From assembly GCA_963932145.1 (NCBI GenBank), contig OZ010593.1, positions 38,864,536 to 38,928,535 on the forward strand: 64,000 nucleotides of DNA, in the 5' to 3' direction. Shown here one piece after another: positions 11,361-22,900 of the stretch (the first letter of the stretch is position 1; each line of letters opens with the position of its first letter). The stretch is from Acanthosepion lycidas (lineage: Eukaryota; Mollusca; Cephalopoda; Sepiida; Sepiidae). The notes beneath the pieces were generated by a model, which was not told the DNA's origin, did no database searches, and worked only from the letters and a program-made list of their open reading frames with translations. The position numbers and the translations under genes are program-made.

Positions 11361-11870
11361 TACATCTTAAAAGTGAAATTAAGAACTATTTTAATTATTC
11401 TTAATATCTAATTTACCCTAAATAAGAAACAAATTTATTTATAAAAAAAACCTTCATTCATTTTTCTTGATTGCAACAACTTTATTTCATGATTGGCATA
11501 ATGGCTTACTAGAAAACCCTTACGAAAAATCCGACTTCATAAAATTTAACATTAAGACGAAATTGGCACCTTTTATTTTATTTTTATTTATTTATTTTTT
11601 TTTTTGAAAATTGAAACAAATAGATTTCACATTTATTTCCTAAAACTAGTCAATTAAATGTTTTTAGCATATTTTTGTCAATCATTTTCTCTTACAATGG
11701 TATATAAATGTTGATAAAATTTAATTTTATTAACATTTGAAAGTCTTTTTCAATAGTGTTTCTTTCGATATGGTCACTCACTAGTGATAAAAACGAAACC
11801 GAAATCGTTCGGTTTCGTAAAAAAAATTCGATGTGATTTCACGGTGTGAAGATGAAACCGAAAAATGTTT

Positions 11871-12840
11871 GACTATGGATGCTTCATAGTCATGTCATGG
11901 ATAATTCTCTGTGTGAATTCTTTTGACAAACTCTTCTTTTTAGAAAATGTACTGTTAAACATTGATATAATCTGGCAATTCTTAGAGATTTACAATAAAT
12001 TAACCAAGAACATTTTTCACAATAATAAAGTATATAGAAAGAAATGAAATTAAAAGAAGCCATAAAGACATAGATGCTGGATGTATATCAAGAAGCAATA
12101 AGCAAAAAATTGAAAAGCAGTTAGGAATAGAATAAGCATAAAAATTGTGATACACTTAATAGGAGTAGATAGGTTTCGTTTGTCTATTGTTTAGTTCACA
12201 CTTCTCCCTGTTCTTTTGAACAGGAGTAGAGGTTTATCTATTGATCCCTGTTTAGGATTTGGGTTTCAGGCTCCTTCTCAAGTCTTTTCATTTTCTTTCA
12301 CTGCCAGTAGCTCCTTGGGTCTTTGTGGCATTATCACCTTGCTTGGCGGGGAATTGTTTAAAAAAATGAAATTTCTTTTAATGTATAGCACAAATAAAGT
12401 AAAAGAGAAGATGCAACAGTAAATATTTGTACATTCTTTACTCCTGTTTATGCATATGAAACTAATCCATATTTTATATCATTTAAATAAAAAATATGAA
12501 CAGACAATGAAGATGGGAAGAGATAAGCAAGAAAATGAAAAGATACAAGCAAATGGGGCTCATTGCAGAAGAGGCCTGTGATAATAGGCATATTTGTTGT
12601 TAACACCTGTGGAATTTCCACAGATTCAGCAAGTTTTCATTATTATTTGATAGAAAATTCAAATCAGAATTCAGCACACACAAGTGAGCATAATATTGTA
12701 GTTTGATGACAATCTGAGGGAAAAGCACAACTGCATATATAGTAGAGTGTTACAAATCATATAATAGTGTTTTAATTTTGGGAATATGTTTTCTTACTCA
12801 CATATGGTCATTTAATAATGTCCTATAACATTCATAAATT
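11871..12840. other. Mostly AT-rich stretch; GC-richer patch at 12190-12360
   Basis: The patch at 12190-12360 (CTCCCTGTTC, CCAGTAGCTCCTTGGG, TGCTTGGCGGGG) is more complex than its surroundings and reads like a dispersed-repeat fragment, but I cannot name a family. AGGAGTAGATAGGTTT and AGGAGTAGAGGTTT lie about 60 bp apart. The rest shows nothing recognisable. Confidence 0.35.
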
Positions 12841-12968
12841 TGAAAATACATTTTCATACTTTCTTGTAGTATGTCACTTCAATTTAAAGGTCTAGTCGAT
12901 AGTGAAATATCGACTAGACCTTTAAATTGAAGTGACATACTACAAGAAAGTATGAAAATGTATTTTCA
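12841..12968. repeat. Perfect palindrome, 61-bp arms with 6-nt loop
   Basis: Positions 12841-12901 are the exact reverse complement of 12908-12968, separated by GTGAAA. I found no mismatch in 61 bp. The arms start TGAAAATACATTTTCATAC and end near the loop with GGTCTAGTCGATA. No target-site duplication is clear outside, and the flanks stop pairing immediately (T against C). RNA from either strand would fold into an uninterrupted hairpin. Confidence 0.97.
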
Positions 12969-13258
12969 CTATATTTTAAGTGCTAAATAATTTTCATCAA
13001 ATCCTGTATTTTTAAAATAGCTATTTATTTTTAAAAGAATTTTAATTATATAATTTAAAGTTTTCGATTAGTAGACCAAAGCATAATCAAAGTTAATTTA
13101 GAATTACAAAAATTGACATTAAAAACATTGTGAAATTTACTTTAAGTATACAAAAGTATGTTCTTTATGACTAACTTCCTGCCATTTTTTTGCATTTAAA
13201 ACAAATGTTCAGACATCAAATTGTTTTATTTTTTAAAGTAAGATTTACTCAATATGAA

Positions 13259-13560
13259 AGCCCAAGAGCCACTCAAGATAGGGGTTTACTGAATGAGATG
13301 TGTGATATGAGAATAAGAGAAGAAAGTAGGGAGTGAACACTATGAGGACATGGCAGATAGCAATTTGCCCTAGACTTGAATGTCATATTTGAGAAGAGGA
13401 GTCTGTTCTACAAAGTTGGTGTTCTTAGGAAGAAGTTTTTAGAATGGAACACTCTTCTTAGTAAAGGAATACATAGGAAATGAGGGTGGTTCAACTCTGT
13501 GGGCATAGAAAGATAGGTCTTGCCAGTAAAGTCAGAGCTGGTGGTATTAAATAGTCACCA
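13259..13560 (+). repeat. Dispersed repeat family R2, copy 1
   Basis: Begins AGCCCAAGAGCCACTCAAG and runs through GGCAGATAGCAATTTGCC, GTTCTTAGGAAGAAG, GGAATACATAGGAAATGAGG and GGTCTTGCCAGTAAAG. Related copies start at 28516 and 34930 with the same opening words. No reading frame is conserved; class unknown. Confidence 0.65.
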
Positions 13561-14390
13561 AATGAGGATTGATATCAAATAAATGACTGCCTATTAACGC
13601 CACAGGAAGATATGTAATTCTACTTAGCAACAGGCAACACACTTCCTACTGGGACAGGTTTATAGTTTTTAGAAAAAAAATGAATACACAAAATGAGGCA
13701 AAATTCTCAGTTTATTTCCATATTGGTCAATATTTTCTGAAAATTTTCAATGAATGCTGAAATTTCTCAATTACACCATTCATGCTGAAGTCTGAAATTG
13801 TAAGACAAGCCACATAACATCCAACTTTAAATACAATGCATTTTATTGAATATTTAATACTAAAGGCAATAGAACCACTTTGTAACTTGACCTGAGATAC
13901 AATAAAAGCTCAAGACAAAAAATATACAATGCTGAATTAATAAGATGACAGAATTAATTAAGTAGCAATACAAATTTTGGTTGAAAATAAAGTGATGAAA
14001 AAATATGAAAACTGGACAATGATATGATTTGATGTAATAGAAAAATTGTTGACTATTTGTTTTTTAAAATTGTTGTTCATCCCTAAAATGGAGAAGATTG
14101 GTGATTGGTATTTGTTCCTTTTAAGTCAGAAATATTTTTAAATAACTTTCACTATTGAGACCTAAGATTCAGCAATTTCCAACCAGAATGTCTGTTGGGA
14201 GGTGGTGTCATATTGTTTGAAAATTTAAATACCAAAATTAATTTTAAAAAAATGTTAAGATTCTTTTCTGAATCTCAATATAAACAAATTTTCTGGATAT
14301 CATCAAAGCTGAAACCTAAACTGATTTATTTTCATACAAATATTGTTGAGATATTAAAATTATTTGTACTTCTAAAATCTTGCCTAATAT
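13561..14390. other. AT-rich stretch, nothing recognised
   Basis: No exon, terminal repeat or tandem array seen. Confidence 0.5.
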
Positions 14391-14394
14391 CAGA

Positions 14395-14470
14395 AATTGT
14401 TTTGGAATCTTTTCTTGGCCAAGCCAAGAACTTTTCAGCACTCCCTCATAAATACCATGGATTCATTATT
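14395..14470 (+). repeat. Possible dispersed repeat shared with 60190-60270
   Basis: TTTTCTTGGCCAAGCC...CTTTTCAGCACTCC here and CCCTTCTTGGTTAGTCC...CTTTTCAGCACTTC near 60208-60245 align over about 60 bp at roughly 70% by eye. Short and degraded; family unknown. Confidence 0.35.
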
Positions 14471-14609
14471 ACAAAAATATTCTTATCAAATAAAAAAACT
14501 GAAATGTCATTGTATTTTCCTCTTATTTAATTTGTATTTGCACCAGGAGAGTATTGTTCAGCTGAAGAATGAAGTTTAATGCACAAAGAGTGAAACGGTC
14601 TCAATGTGC

Positions 14610-14885
14610 TAATAAGAATTTCAGAAAGAATTAATGAGGAAAGAGGGCTTAAAAACTTTGACACTCACAGGGTAGATTGAATGCAAAAGAGACAGAGGAA
14701 AGCAATACATAACCTACCTAGCAAACATGAGTAAAAGGATGACAGAACAAGATTTAGGGGAGATAATAAAAAGACAAAATTTATTAAGAGCTACAAAGGA
14801 CAGGAAATTTTGGTGAGTCATGATCTCTAACATTGTGAAGAGACACAGCATATAAAAGAAGAAGAATGTGAATATCAGTAAATAC
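14610..14885 (+). mobile_element. RTE-clade LINE, 3' end fragment
   Basis: From 14658 the plus strand encodes LTLTG, one stop, then IECKRDRGKQYITYLANM, MSKRMTEQDLGEIIKRQN and LLRATKDRKFW. These correspond to the C-terminal tail of the minus-strand RTE LINE at 2945-5060 (GEIEGKRDRGKQ, KWMTEQDL). Only about 270 bp are present, a typical 5'-truncated dead copy. The orientation is opposite to that of the first copy. Confidence 0.85.
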
Positions 14886-16073
14886 AATATATCAAAAGAG
14901 TTATTGTCATGTTTCTCTTTAACAAAATTTATACTTTTATATTTGTACATAGACTGACACACCACTGATGAAACTGATTTTGCCTAATCAACTGAAATGA
15001 AAATGTTTCTGCTTGGGAGGTTTTTTATTCTTAGTATTCATGTCCTTTGAGATAAATATTATTATTTAGGCAAGAAGACTGCCTTTTCAGTCAGCCAACT
15101 TAGGAAGTGTACTCAAGAGCAAGATGTTACTGATCTGTCCCAAAATAGAGCAAAACCTAAAGATTGCTGCCCAAAAAAAAGCGTCAGGGAAGAGGAAGGC
15201 AGAATGTTGCAGATAGACAGTCTAAATGAAAAGAAGAGAATAAATATCGTTTACTGACAGATCTGTAACTAGAGATATCATTAATAGCTCCTTTCTATTC
15301 CCGTAAAATGTGTCTCATCTTTCACCTAAGTTAGATCCAGGCTTTTTGTATAACCTTGAGAAGGAAGAGATGAAGGGATTGGGAAAAAAACAGAAACAAA
15401 TCAATTGGTGATGCGCAGTCTTGGTTGTCATTTTCTTTGATGCTATTGTTATCAATGAAAGGACAATAGGCAAAGTATCATAATACTGGCCAATGATTGG
15501 TCTATAAACATCCTGCCATTTCTTTCATCTAACCAATCACCTCTATTTTTTCTTTTCTTCTTTTACGTTTGTCTATCTTCTAATTTCTTCCTTTCTTATA
15601 CTTTTGTTCCCTTTTTAAGGTTAACATTTTTATTATATAACTTTTATTGTAATGTATTTTAAAAAATGCACTCAATTTTTCATTTTTTTGTTTTGTTTAT
15701 CATTTATATTCTTTATATTTATTTCATTCATTAACTATCTTTCTCTTCAGTACCATTTAAAATTATATTACAATCTTCCTTTTTTTTATTCTTTCTTTTT
15801 GTCTCTTTTATCTTTTTCTTTTCTTTCATTCTTCTTCTCTTTCATTCAAATCCTGATAATTCCTTTGAAATATTAAATTACCTTTACTTTTGTCCGCAAA
15901 TAATTTATCTGAATTCATAATTATTTAAAAATATGTATTTCTCTTTCAACTGTGCATTGTTGTATTCAATATGAGTGCACAGCCTATAAATAAAAGCCAA
16001 CAACATTATTTTGATATGAAAACTAAACATCACCATGATCCAGTGAATGGTGCTGTTGACAGATTTGTAATAT

Positions 16074-16075
<2 letters not shown>
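14886..16075. other. AT-rich stretch with pyrimidine-rich segment 15540-15860
   Basis: 15540-15860 is strongly T/C-rich on the plus strand (repeated TTTCTTC-like words). The rest is unremarkable. No exon recognised. Confidence 0.5.
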
Positions 16076-16119
<44 letters not shown>

Positions 16120-16177
16120 TAAAATATAGTTTTAAGATGTTATGGGTTAAAGTGCTCAATATCAGGGATAAAGCATA

Positions 16178-16225
<48 letters not shown>

Positions 16226-16243
16226 TTATATATATATATATAT
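16076..16243. repeat. (TA)n and mixed (TG/TA/CA)n microsatellites
   Basis: A pure TA tract at 16076-16118, then at 16176-16243 a tract alternating GT, TA, CA and TA again, ending directly at the SINE head at 16244. Confidence 0.95.
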
Positions 16244-16649
16244 GAGGAGGCACAATGGACTAGTGGATAGTGGCTTGGACTGAGGAATCGGAGAGCCAAG
16301 TTCAAATTCCAGGCAAATCCATTGCATTCACTAATACCCTTGGGAAAGGTATTAATCCTCTTCATCTCCCTCCAGTTAGAGGTAAATAGCAAGACAGACT
16401 ATAGCCTTGGATGACAACTGATCTAGGAGAAGGATAACTCTGAATTCAAAACCTGCAGGGGGTCATTTGGGGACCTTGTGGCACGTAGTGCACTAGGTCT
16501 TTTGATTCGTTCCTTTAAAAAGTGTGGTTGCTTCTGCACAAAACCTTCATCATTATAATCAAATCATATGTGCTGGTGTCTAGCTGTCAGTTCCTAGGAA
16601 CTGAGCTGCTTGAACCTTATACGTCAAATATGACAGGAGAGTCCTCCAT
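16244..16649 (+). mobile_element. tRNA-derived SINE with extended tail
   Basis: The head GAGGAGGCACAATGGACTAG contains an A-box-like TGGACTAGTGG (16256-16266), and a B-box-like GTTCAAATTCC lies at 16300-16310, the correct spacing for an internal pol III promoter derived from a tRNA. About 130 bp of unrelated body follow, then a segment from about 16450 that is also found alone at 6416-6600. The 3' side runs into a long TG/TA microsatellite and the 5' side is also bounded by one. A few differences from the box consensus suggest an old copy. Confidence 0.85.
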
Positions 16650-16881
<232 letters not shown>

Positions 16882-16884
16882 TTA

Positions 16885-17945
16885 CAAAAAAATGTGTTGG
16901 GCACCTTATCTTGGAATGCTATTCCCAGGATGCAGCAGATGCTTTTCATATGACATGTTCAGACACCTTTCAGACACCTTTCTTGCCTAGCATAGGTGGT
17001 CCAAGCCTCGCTGCCATATAGCAGTGTGCTGATAATGCAGACATTATACACTGACATCTTGATCTTCACTGACAGCTTGGGATTGGTCCACACATGTTTT
17101 GTGAGACACTCAATTGTTGTGGCTGCCTTCCCGATTTTCTTGTTAATCTCTGCGTCTAAGGAGAGGTTGTCAGTGATGGTGGAGCCAATGTACGTGAACT
17201 GATGGACTGCACCAAGCTCATAGTGATCAATGGTGATGGATGGCAGTGTTTCGGTACCTTGTCCCAATATGTTTGTCTTTTTCAGGCTGATGGTCAGCCC
17301 AAAGACTCTGCAGGCCTGGGAGAAACAGTTCATCAGTGACTAAAGTTCACACTGGGTGTGAGTCACTACCGCCACATCGTCAGCAAAAAGCATGTCTCTG
17401 ACAAGGGCTTCACGTACTTTGGCCCTGGCTCTGAGGCGAGTGAGATTGAACAACCTGTCATCTGATCTCGTACACAGGTAAATCCCTTCTCTTGGTGTGC
17501 CAAATACATGCTTCAGAAGCAATGTGAAGAAAATCCTGAGTAGAGTGGGAGTGAGGACACAGCCTTGTTTGACCCCACTGCAGATGTTGAAGGGCTCAGA
17601 GTTGTTGCCATTGAACTGCACAGTCCCCTACATGTCACTGTGGAATGACTCAATCAAGCTCTGCAGCTTGGGTGGGCAGCCAATCTTGGGCAGGATTCTG
17701 AAGAGGCCTTCTCTGCTGATGAGATCAATAAAAGCAATGTACAGGGGCATCTGCCATTCTCTACACTTCTCCTTGAGCTGGCAGAAAGAGAAGACCATGT
17801 CTACTGTTGATCTTTCAGCTTGGAAACTGCACTGCAACTCTGGGTAGACACGTTTGGCGAGTTTCTGCAGGCAGACCAAGATGACCCAAGTGAAGACTTT
17901 GCCCACAACATTATGACCCCTTCTTTCCAACACTGGTAGAGGACC
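16885..17945 (-). mobile_element. LINE reverse-transcriptase fragment, second family
   Basis: The minus strand encodes three adjoining pieces of a non-LTR reverse transcriptase. 17628-17933 carries PELQCSFQAERSTVDMVFSF and LYIAFIDLI, with the catalytic block 1 Asp. 17340-17621 carries CSGVKQGCVLTPTL and the catalytic box MLFADDVAVV, with both Asp intact. 16959-17333 carries FGLTISLKKTNILGQ, FTYIGSTI and [14 protein letters not shown] last piece with [14 protein letters not shown] lies at about 16890-16945. Stops separate the first two junctions and a small tandem duplication (AGACACCTTTC, 16961-16982) disturbs the last. Codons are clearly GC-richer than the surroundings. The wording differs from the RTE copy at 3-5 kb, so it is a different family; clade not assigned. 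Both 5' and 3' ends are missing. Confidence 0.9.
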
Positions 17946-17973
17946 TCATGCAACTATTTTCAAAACAACAGCA

Positions 17974-18008
17974 ATGATAATAATAATAATAATAATCGTA
18001 ATAATAAA
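17974..18008. repeat. (AAT)n microsatellite
   Basis: About 35 bp of AAT triplets interrupted once by CGT, just beyond the truncated 5' side of the minus-strand LINE. Confidence 0.9.
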
Positions 18009-19640
18009 ATATTCTCATGTATATAATATCTGCGTCTATAAATAGGGAGATTTGTCAAAGGTAAAAATTGAAAAAATGAACTAACATATTCATTTTTAAA
18101 AATTTGCAACTAGTCTGCCTTGATTTTATACTAATTTGTTTTTTTATTTCTTTCACTGTTGGAATGGCATACTAATTAAAAAAATTACTTTCCTAATTTA
18201 TTATATTAGAGACACAAATGGCTATTGATTAGAAGATGGTTCAAAAGTTACAACTCTGAAAATAGATTTGTCCCCATTGGAAAAAATAAATCTATTTCTT
18301 TGTCTTTTTTATTGTTTTATTTGTCTAAAATGTCTAAAACGAAAGAAAAATCAATTTTTTTATTCTTTTTTTTCAATTTTCTTCTTGATTCTTAAAATTA
18401 TTATAGTGCAATTTTTTATCCAGAGTTTCTCCAAATTTCCCCTTCTTTTGAAACTTAGAACATTCTTCAGACAACATTATTTTATTTATTCTGTTAAAAT
18501 AAGCATTTCTATTCTTTTTTATTATGAAGTAAGCAAAATCTGCCAAGTAGAGGGGTGCCTTTTCCAACCTTTAAGGTTTTCTCCTGATACTCCTTCAAAT
18601 CAGCCAGTTTTCTTTTGTTTCTTCTCCAAGTTTCTGTATTTCTCCTGTGTTATTTTATCATATTTTATTCCAAATTTGGAACACTTTACTATTTAGCCTT
18701 TGCTTGTATTTTTAAACAATTCCTCTTCATCTGTTTATTCTTTTATTTTTTTGCTCTTTGAATTTATTTTAAGTTCAAACTTCATTGTTTCCTTGGAATA
18801 TTTTTCCATCAATCAGTTTTTTAACTTTTTTTTTTTTTTTCAGAGACAAAAATTTATCAGTTTCAATGTTAGCAAAATAAATCTTTCAAACTCTGAATTA
18901 AGAAGAAAGTGTTTCCTATAAGTGTTTTGCCAAAAGTGCTGGCAAACAAAACATGGAACATGTGAAATTGATACAAAAAGTAGTCCTAACAGCTTATCTT
19001 GAAAATACTCTTGTAGGGTCAAAAAAGTTACCCTTACTTTATCAGGTTATGTCAACACAGATAGTGAATGATAAAGCTTTTTAAGGGTTATCATCCTTAC
19101 TTTGCCACCTCATTACTGCCTACCAATTTACCCTGTTAGTCTGACACTCAAATCTATATCTCTACTCCGGCAAGCCTACCCTACACCTTCAGACACATTT
19201 TGGCGCATATAAAGACCACAGATGATAAAAAATAAAAGAACTAAAGGAATTCTGATTATAAACTTCTTCATCTCAAAAACAAAAAAAAAAACAAACATTT
19301 GTGCAACCAGCTATCCTACCCACTGATATGCCACCCAATCATTCAAACTCTTGATGATCATCCACAACAGTTTGGTACTCAAACACTCAAGATATGTTTG
19401 GATTTAATGGATAGAATGAGTGAACAGATTAGATAAATACCCAATGAAGTAAAGTGTTTCTCTTTTCCCTTGTTTAATCTTTAAATAAAAAAGAAAAATG
19501 ATTTGCTTTCTCAACTCAACTTGTAACCAAAGCTTCTTTAAAATCTGCAGCTCCTGCTTCTTCTTCTTTTTGCAAAAACTCTTTAAATATGCCTGTTAGT
19601 AGAAATAACTTTTAAAAAATTCTAATAATTTCTGCTGACT
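18009..19640. other. T-rich low-complexity stretch, nothing recognised
   Basis: 18120-18840 is dominated by T-runs. The open frame at 18268-18696 (Phe/Leu/Ser-rich) reflects this composition. A slightly more complex patch lies at 19090-19220. No gene recognised. Confidence 0.55.
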
Positions 19641-19649
19641 AATATATAG

Positions 19650-19745
19650 ATTTGGTAGGAACAATAGCTTAATGAATATAAATGCTGATTAACTATTGAA
19701 ATTTAAGTGGTGGTCATGAGTTCAATCCTTAATGGAATCTAGAAG
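19650..19745 (+). mobile_element. Probable tRNA-derived SINE fragment
   Basis: ATAGCTTAATGAAT (A-box-like) is followed about 50 bp later by TGAGTTCAATCC (B-box-like), an arrangement typical of a decayed tRNA-derived SINE. No tail or target duplication could be fixed. Confidence 0.45.
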
Positions 19746-20261
19746 AAATATCCTTTTACATTTACATCAAAATGTCTATCTCTGTGAAAGGGTTCAGTAA
19801 ATTTTCAAGAATGTTATTATATACAACAGGCACATTTACACTTTGAGTGTAAAGCATGCTCTTGTAAAATGTGCATTTGGTGTTGCATTCTCAGTACAAG
19901 TTAATCTAATAGCATTATAGATATATAGTATGTTTTGTGTGGAGATACATGTGAACCAAAAGCTTAGATCAAGGACCAACTTAATAAAAAAATATCCAAA
20001 TGTTGGACAATTTTTGTCTTTGCTTTCACCCCAAATTAAATCAAATATACAAACTTTAGAACAGCTCATGATCTGACATTATAGCGATCATCATCACACA
20101 CACACACATACATACCTATACAAATTCAAATTTCAATAACAATCATTCATTGGATAGAAATCAACACTACTGTCTTATGCGACAATTTTGAAATCACTAT
20201 ATTTTTGTATAGTAGATTTTGTGCACTTTTGGGAGAATCAGCTCCCAGAAATATCCCCAAA

Positions 20262-20420
20262 GCTCATTCACTGATTGGTCAGTGCTGACCAATTGGATTG
20301 TCTGCACGTGAAGAGTGATTCTTCCCACGCAGCACTTCTGATCCAATGATCACCTATAAAAGCAAGAAAAAAGAGTAGACACACCCATGAGACTTCATCT
20401 GCAACAAAAATCCACAACAG
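20262..20420 (+). promoter_or_regulatory. Promoter-like cluster: CCAAT boxes plus TATAAAAG
   Basis: Inverted CCAAT boxes form a short palindrome (ATTGGTCAGTGCTGACCAAT, 20274-20293). Another CCAAT lies at 20343-20347 and TATAAAAG at 20355-20362. This spacing is that of a classical pol II core promoter, with a start expected around 20385-20395. No open frame follows, and AATAAA occurs near 20723. It could be the regulatory part of a decayed LTR rather than a host promoter; paired element ends were not found. Confidence 0.35.
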
Positions 20421-20784
20421 TTTAAGCTATGTTCCGATCTTCTCACTTAACACTCACAAACTGCATATTCCTTACACTTACATAATTTTTCTTCTTGCAC
20501 AACAAAACTGTTAAAAAACATTTATTACAAACTATTAACTCTTTCTTTTCAGAGAACTTTGATAGACAATGATAGTCAAAGAAAGACAACTCTCGTTTTA
20601 CTCATTGCATGCTTTTTCTTACACATTCTTTATTGTATACATTGTTGAATACAATTTTTATATATAATGATACCTTTGCTTTGTCCTTTCTTCACATCAG
20701 TTTGGTTTCCTAATCAAAATTAAATAAATGTGGTGGAAGTCCGCCACAACAAAACAGAGATTCATTCTCCGTTATATTTAACAA

Positions 20785-20930
<146 letters not shown>

Positions 20931-22260
20931 CTATCTATATCCCTGATATTGAGAACTCTTCCCCCATAAATATAACAAATTTTAAATCTAATTAAGGTTA
21001 TTGGCTGTTGGTGACATCACGAAAAACACATAAAATCTTAGAACAACTGATCATACTATTGGGAGCAGGCCACCAACAAAACCTCCCACCCAAGCATCAA
21101 TAACCTCAAGGCTACCATCAAGGCAGAGTGATCAAAGATGTTCAAAGATTTTATGGCTGAGAATCATGTTGAGACTGTAATTGCAAATAATAGAAACTAT
21201 ATTGAATACATTATTTATGTTGATGTTATCTATGAGATTTTTTTATTAATAGATCAAATTAGTCATAACAGGTGAGCTTTTCCTATCCCATAGAGGCAGT
21301 TGATAATAGTCCTTTTGCAGACTGTTTTGAAAAAGGGAAGTAATCTGTGTTAATCTGTATTTGAGCTCACAAAGGAAAGTAACTTGAAGGGGACCAAGGT
21401 GTCATTGCACTACTTTTTCATTCATTCATGTTTGTATCCTTTTTAGACAGACCTTGTATATTTTTTGCTTATGTACATGTGGGTATATCTCTGTATGTAT
21501 GTATACAGTGTGTACATATATATGTACTTAAATGGCTTTTCTGATTTTCCCTTTGAAAAGTTTCCAAATCATATTTATTCCAAAATGCCAAAGATTTTCA
21601 AAGAAACACAAGAATTGGTGTCAGACATGATACATATTTGTTGTTTTTAAAACTTCTAATTTTTACTTTTATTGTTTTATAATGAGTTTCAATCAATAAT
21701 TTTGAGAAAAAAAGAGGCCTGTGAACAAATTGACTTCTTTCTTTGCTGAACACATTTTAATTTTGCCATAAATTTATACCAAAAATTTAGATTGATTTGA
21801 AATATTTTTATTACTGGGAAAGCATCATTCATTGCTAGTTGAGAAATGTAAAATATCTACTATCCAAAGAAATGGGAAATTATTCTTTCATTATAAATAA
21901 ATTGCAAATTTCTTCATCAACCATTTTCTTGGCACAGTATCCCAAGACTTTGCTGCTTTACTAACAAGAAAGAAAATTATGAAAATACATTGAAATAACA
22001 CTTACATTTATTATGATGCAAAAACTTCAAAAACTTTCCTTGTCACAAAATCAAACAAAAAACCCCTAATATTATTCAAGGGAGATAATGCTGGTACTTC
22101 TGTCTATTTGTTTCTGATTTTCTGATTTTTTTTTCTTTTGTCAATTTCTTCAAATAACAAAATCAATTTAAATCTTTCCCCCAACAAATGTGTCATCATT
22201 CACTTTGTTTTTATGTTTTTAAATGTTTGTCTGTTCCTTGTGAATAATGACACAGCAACT
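20931..22260. other. AT-rich stretch; more complex patch 21000-21180
   Basis: 21000-21180 (GGTGACATCACG, GGGAGCAGGCCACC, CTCCCACCCAAGC) is locally GC-richer but matches nothing I recognise. The remainder is AT-rich with no motif. Confidence 0.4.
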
Positions 22261-22264
22261 AGTG

Positions 22265-22900
22265 TTTGACAAATCTGACACTCAATTGTAAACCATTTCT
22301 TGGTTCCAATATGGCTGCAGCAATGGCAGTGAATGTACTCAGCACAATTTCAAGCCCCTTGAATGCCATCGCCCTAGCATTTTGCCCACCCCAACCACTA
22401 GACTCTTTGTCTGTTCTATTTTTAGACTCTGCTGTGATGACTCAGCCTGACATTCTTGACAGAGATACTACCTCACCTTTAGCACCAGGCTCTGGAAGCT
22501 GGTCTGGTTATTGTTTATAGGATCTTACTCCCTCCCCTTGTCCCACAATTTTTTACCTCTTCTCTCCTCACCATGGGAACTTTCTCTTTTCCTCTCTTCT
22601 TTCCCTTAGACTTGTCCTGATTCAGAAATGCAATCAATATTTGACATTCCTGTGATGAGGAAGAGGAGGAAAAATAAGCATGTGGAATAGAGTGAATGGG
22701 ATGGGAGAAAAGCTTGCAAGATGGGGGAGAAAAGCAAGTACATTGATGGAGAGTGTCTGTGGGGAGAGATGGAAATGAAGAGGAGGAAGAAGAGGAGGAA
22801 CATGGTCTGCTCCAGGAGTATTTCAAATAGAAAAGACTAATATAAAATGGTTGCCACCCCCACCTCTCTCTCTCTTTCTCTCTCCCCTTCCCCAATGTTT
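22265..22900. other. Locally GC-richer, purine/pyrimidine-skewed block of unknown role
   Basis: 22265-22510 has balanced composition, including AATATGGCTGCAGCAATGG and an open frame of 84 codons. 22540-22880 is strongly purine-rich on the plus strand (repeated GGAGGAA) and ends in (TC)n. A minus-strand Ser-rich frame of 181 codons (22515-23060) comes from this skew. No known domain was seen. It could be a UTR, a regulatory element or a repeat fragment. Confidence 0.3.

Larger units (their letters stand above)
9940..11870. repeat. Composite repeat block with CG-containing CGGTTTCG words
   Basis: Both edges carry words rare elsewhere in this AT-rich, CpG-poor window: GTTTCGGTATCAG, TTTTCGATTCCG and GATTTCGTTTGAG on the left (9940-10110), and GAAACCGAAATCG, CGGTTTCGTAAA and GATGAAACCGAAAAATG on the right (11790-11868). 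The left word ATGTTTCGGTATCAG and the inverse of the right word (TTTTTCGGTTTCATC) are partly alike, so the block may be one decayed inverted-repeat DNA transposon; hAT-like ends are possible but unproven. Inside are a 33-bp tandem duplication, a pair of inverted AAATTTCTTCTAAACAAGG words, a degenerate unit repeated three times (10781, 11048, 11361) and a pogo-like MITE. A 70-codon open frame at 10281-10493 has no recognisable motif. Confidence 0.45.
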
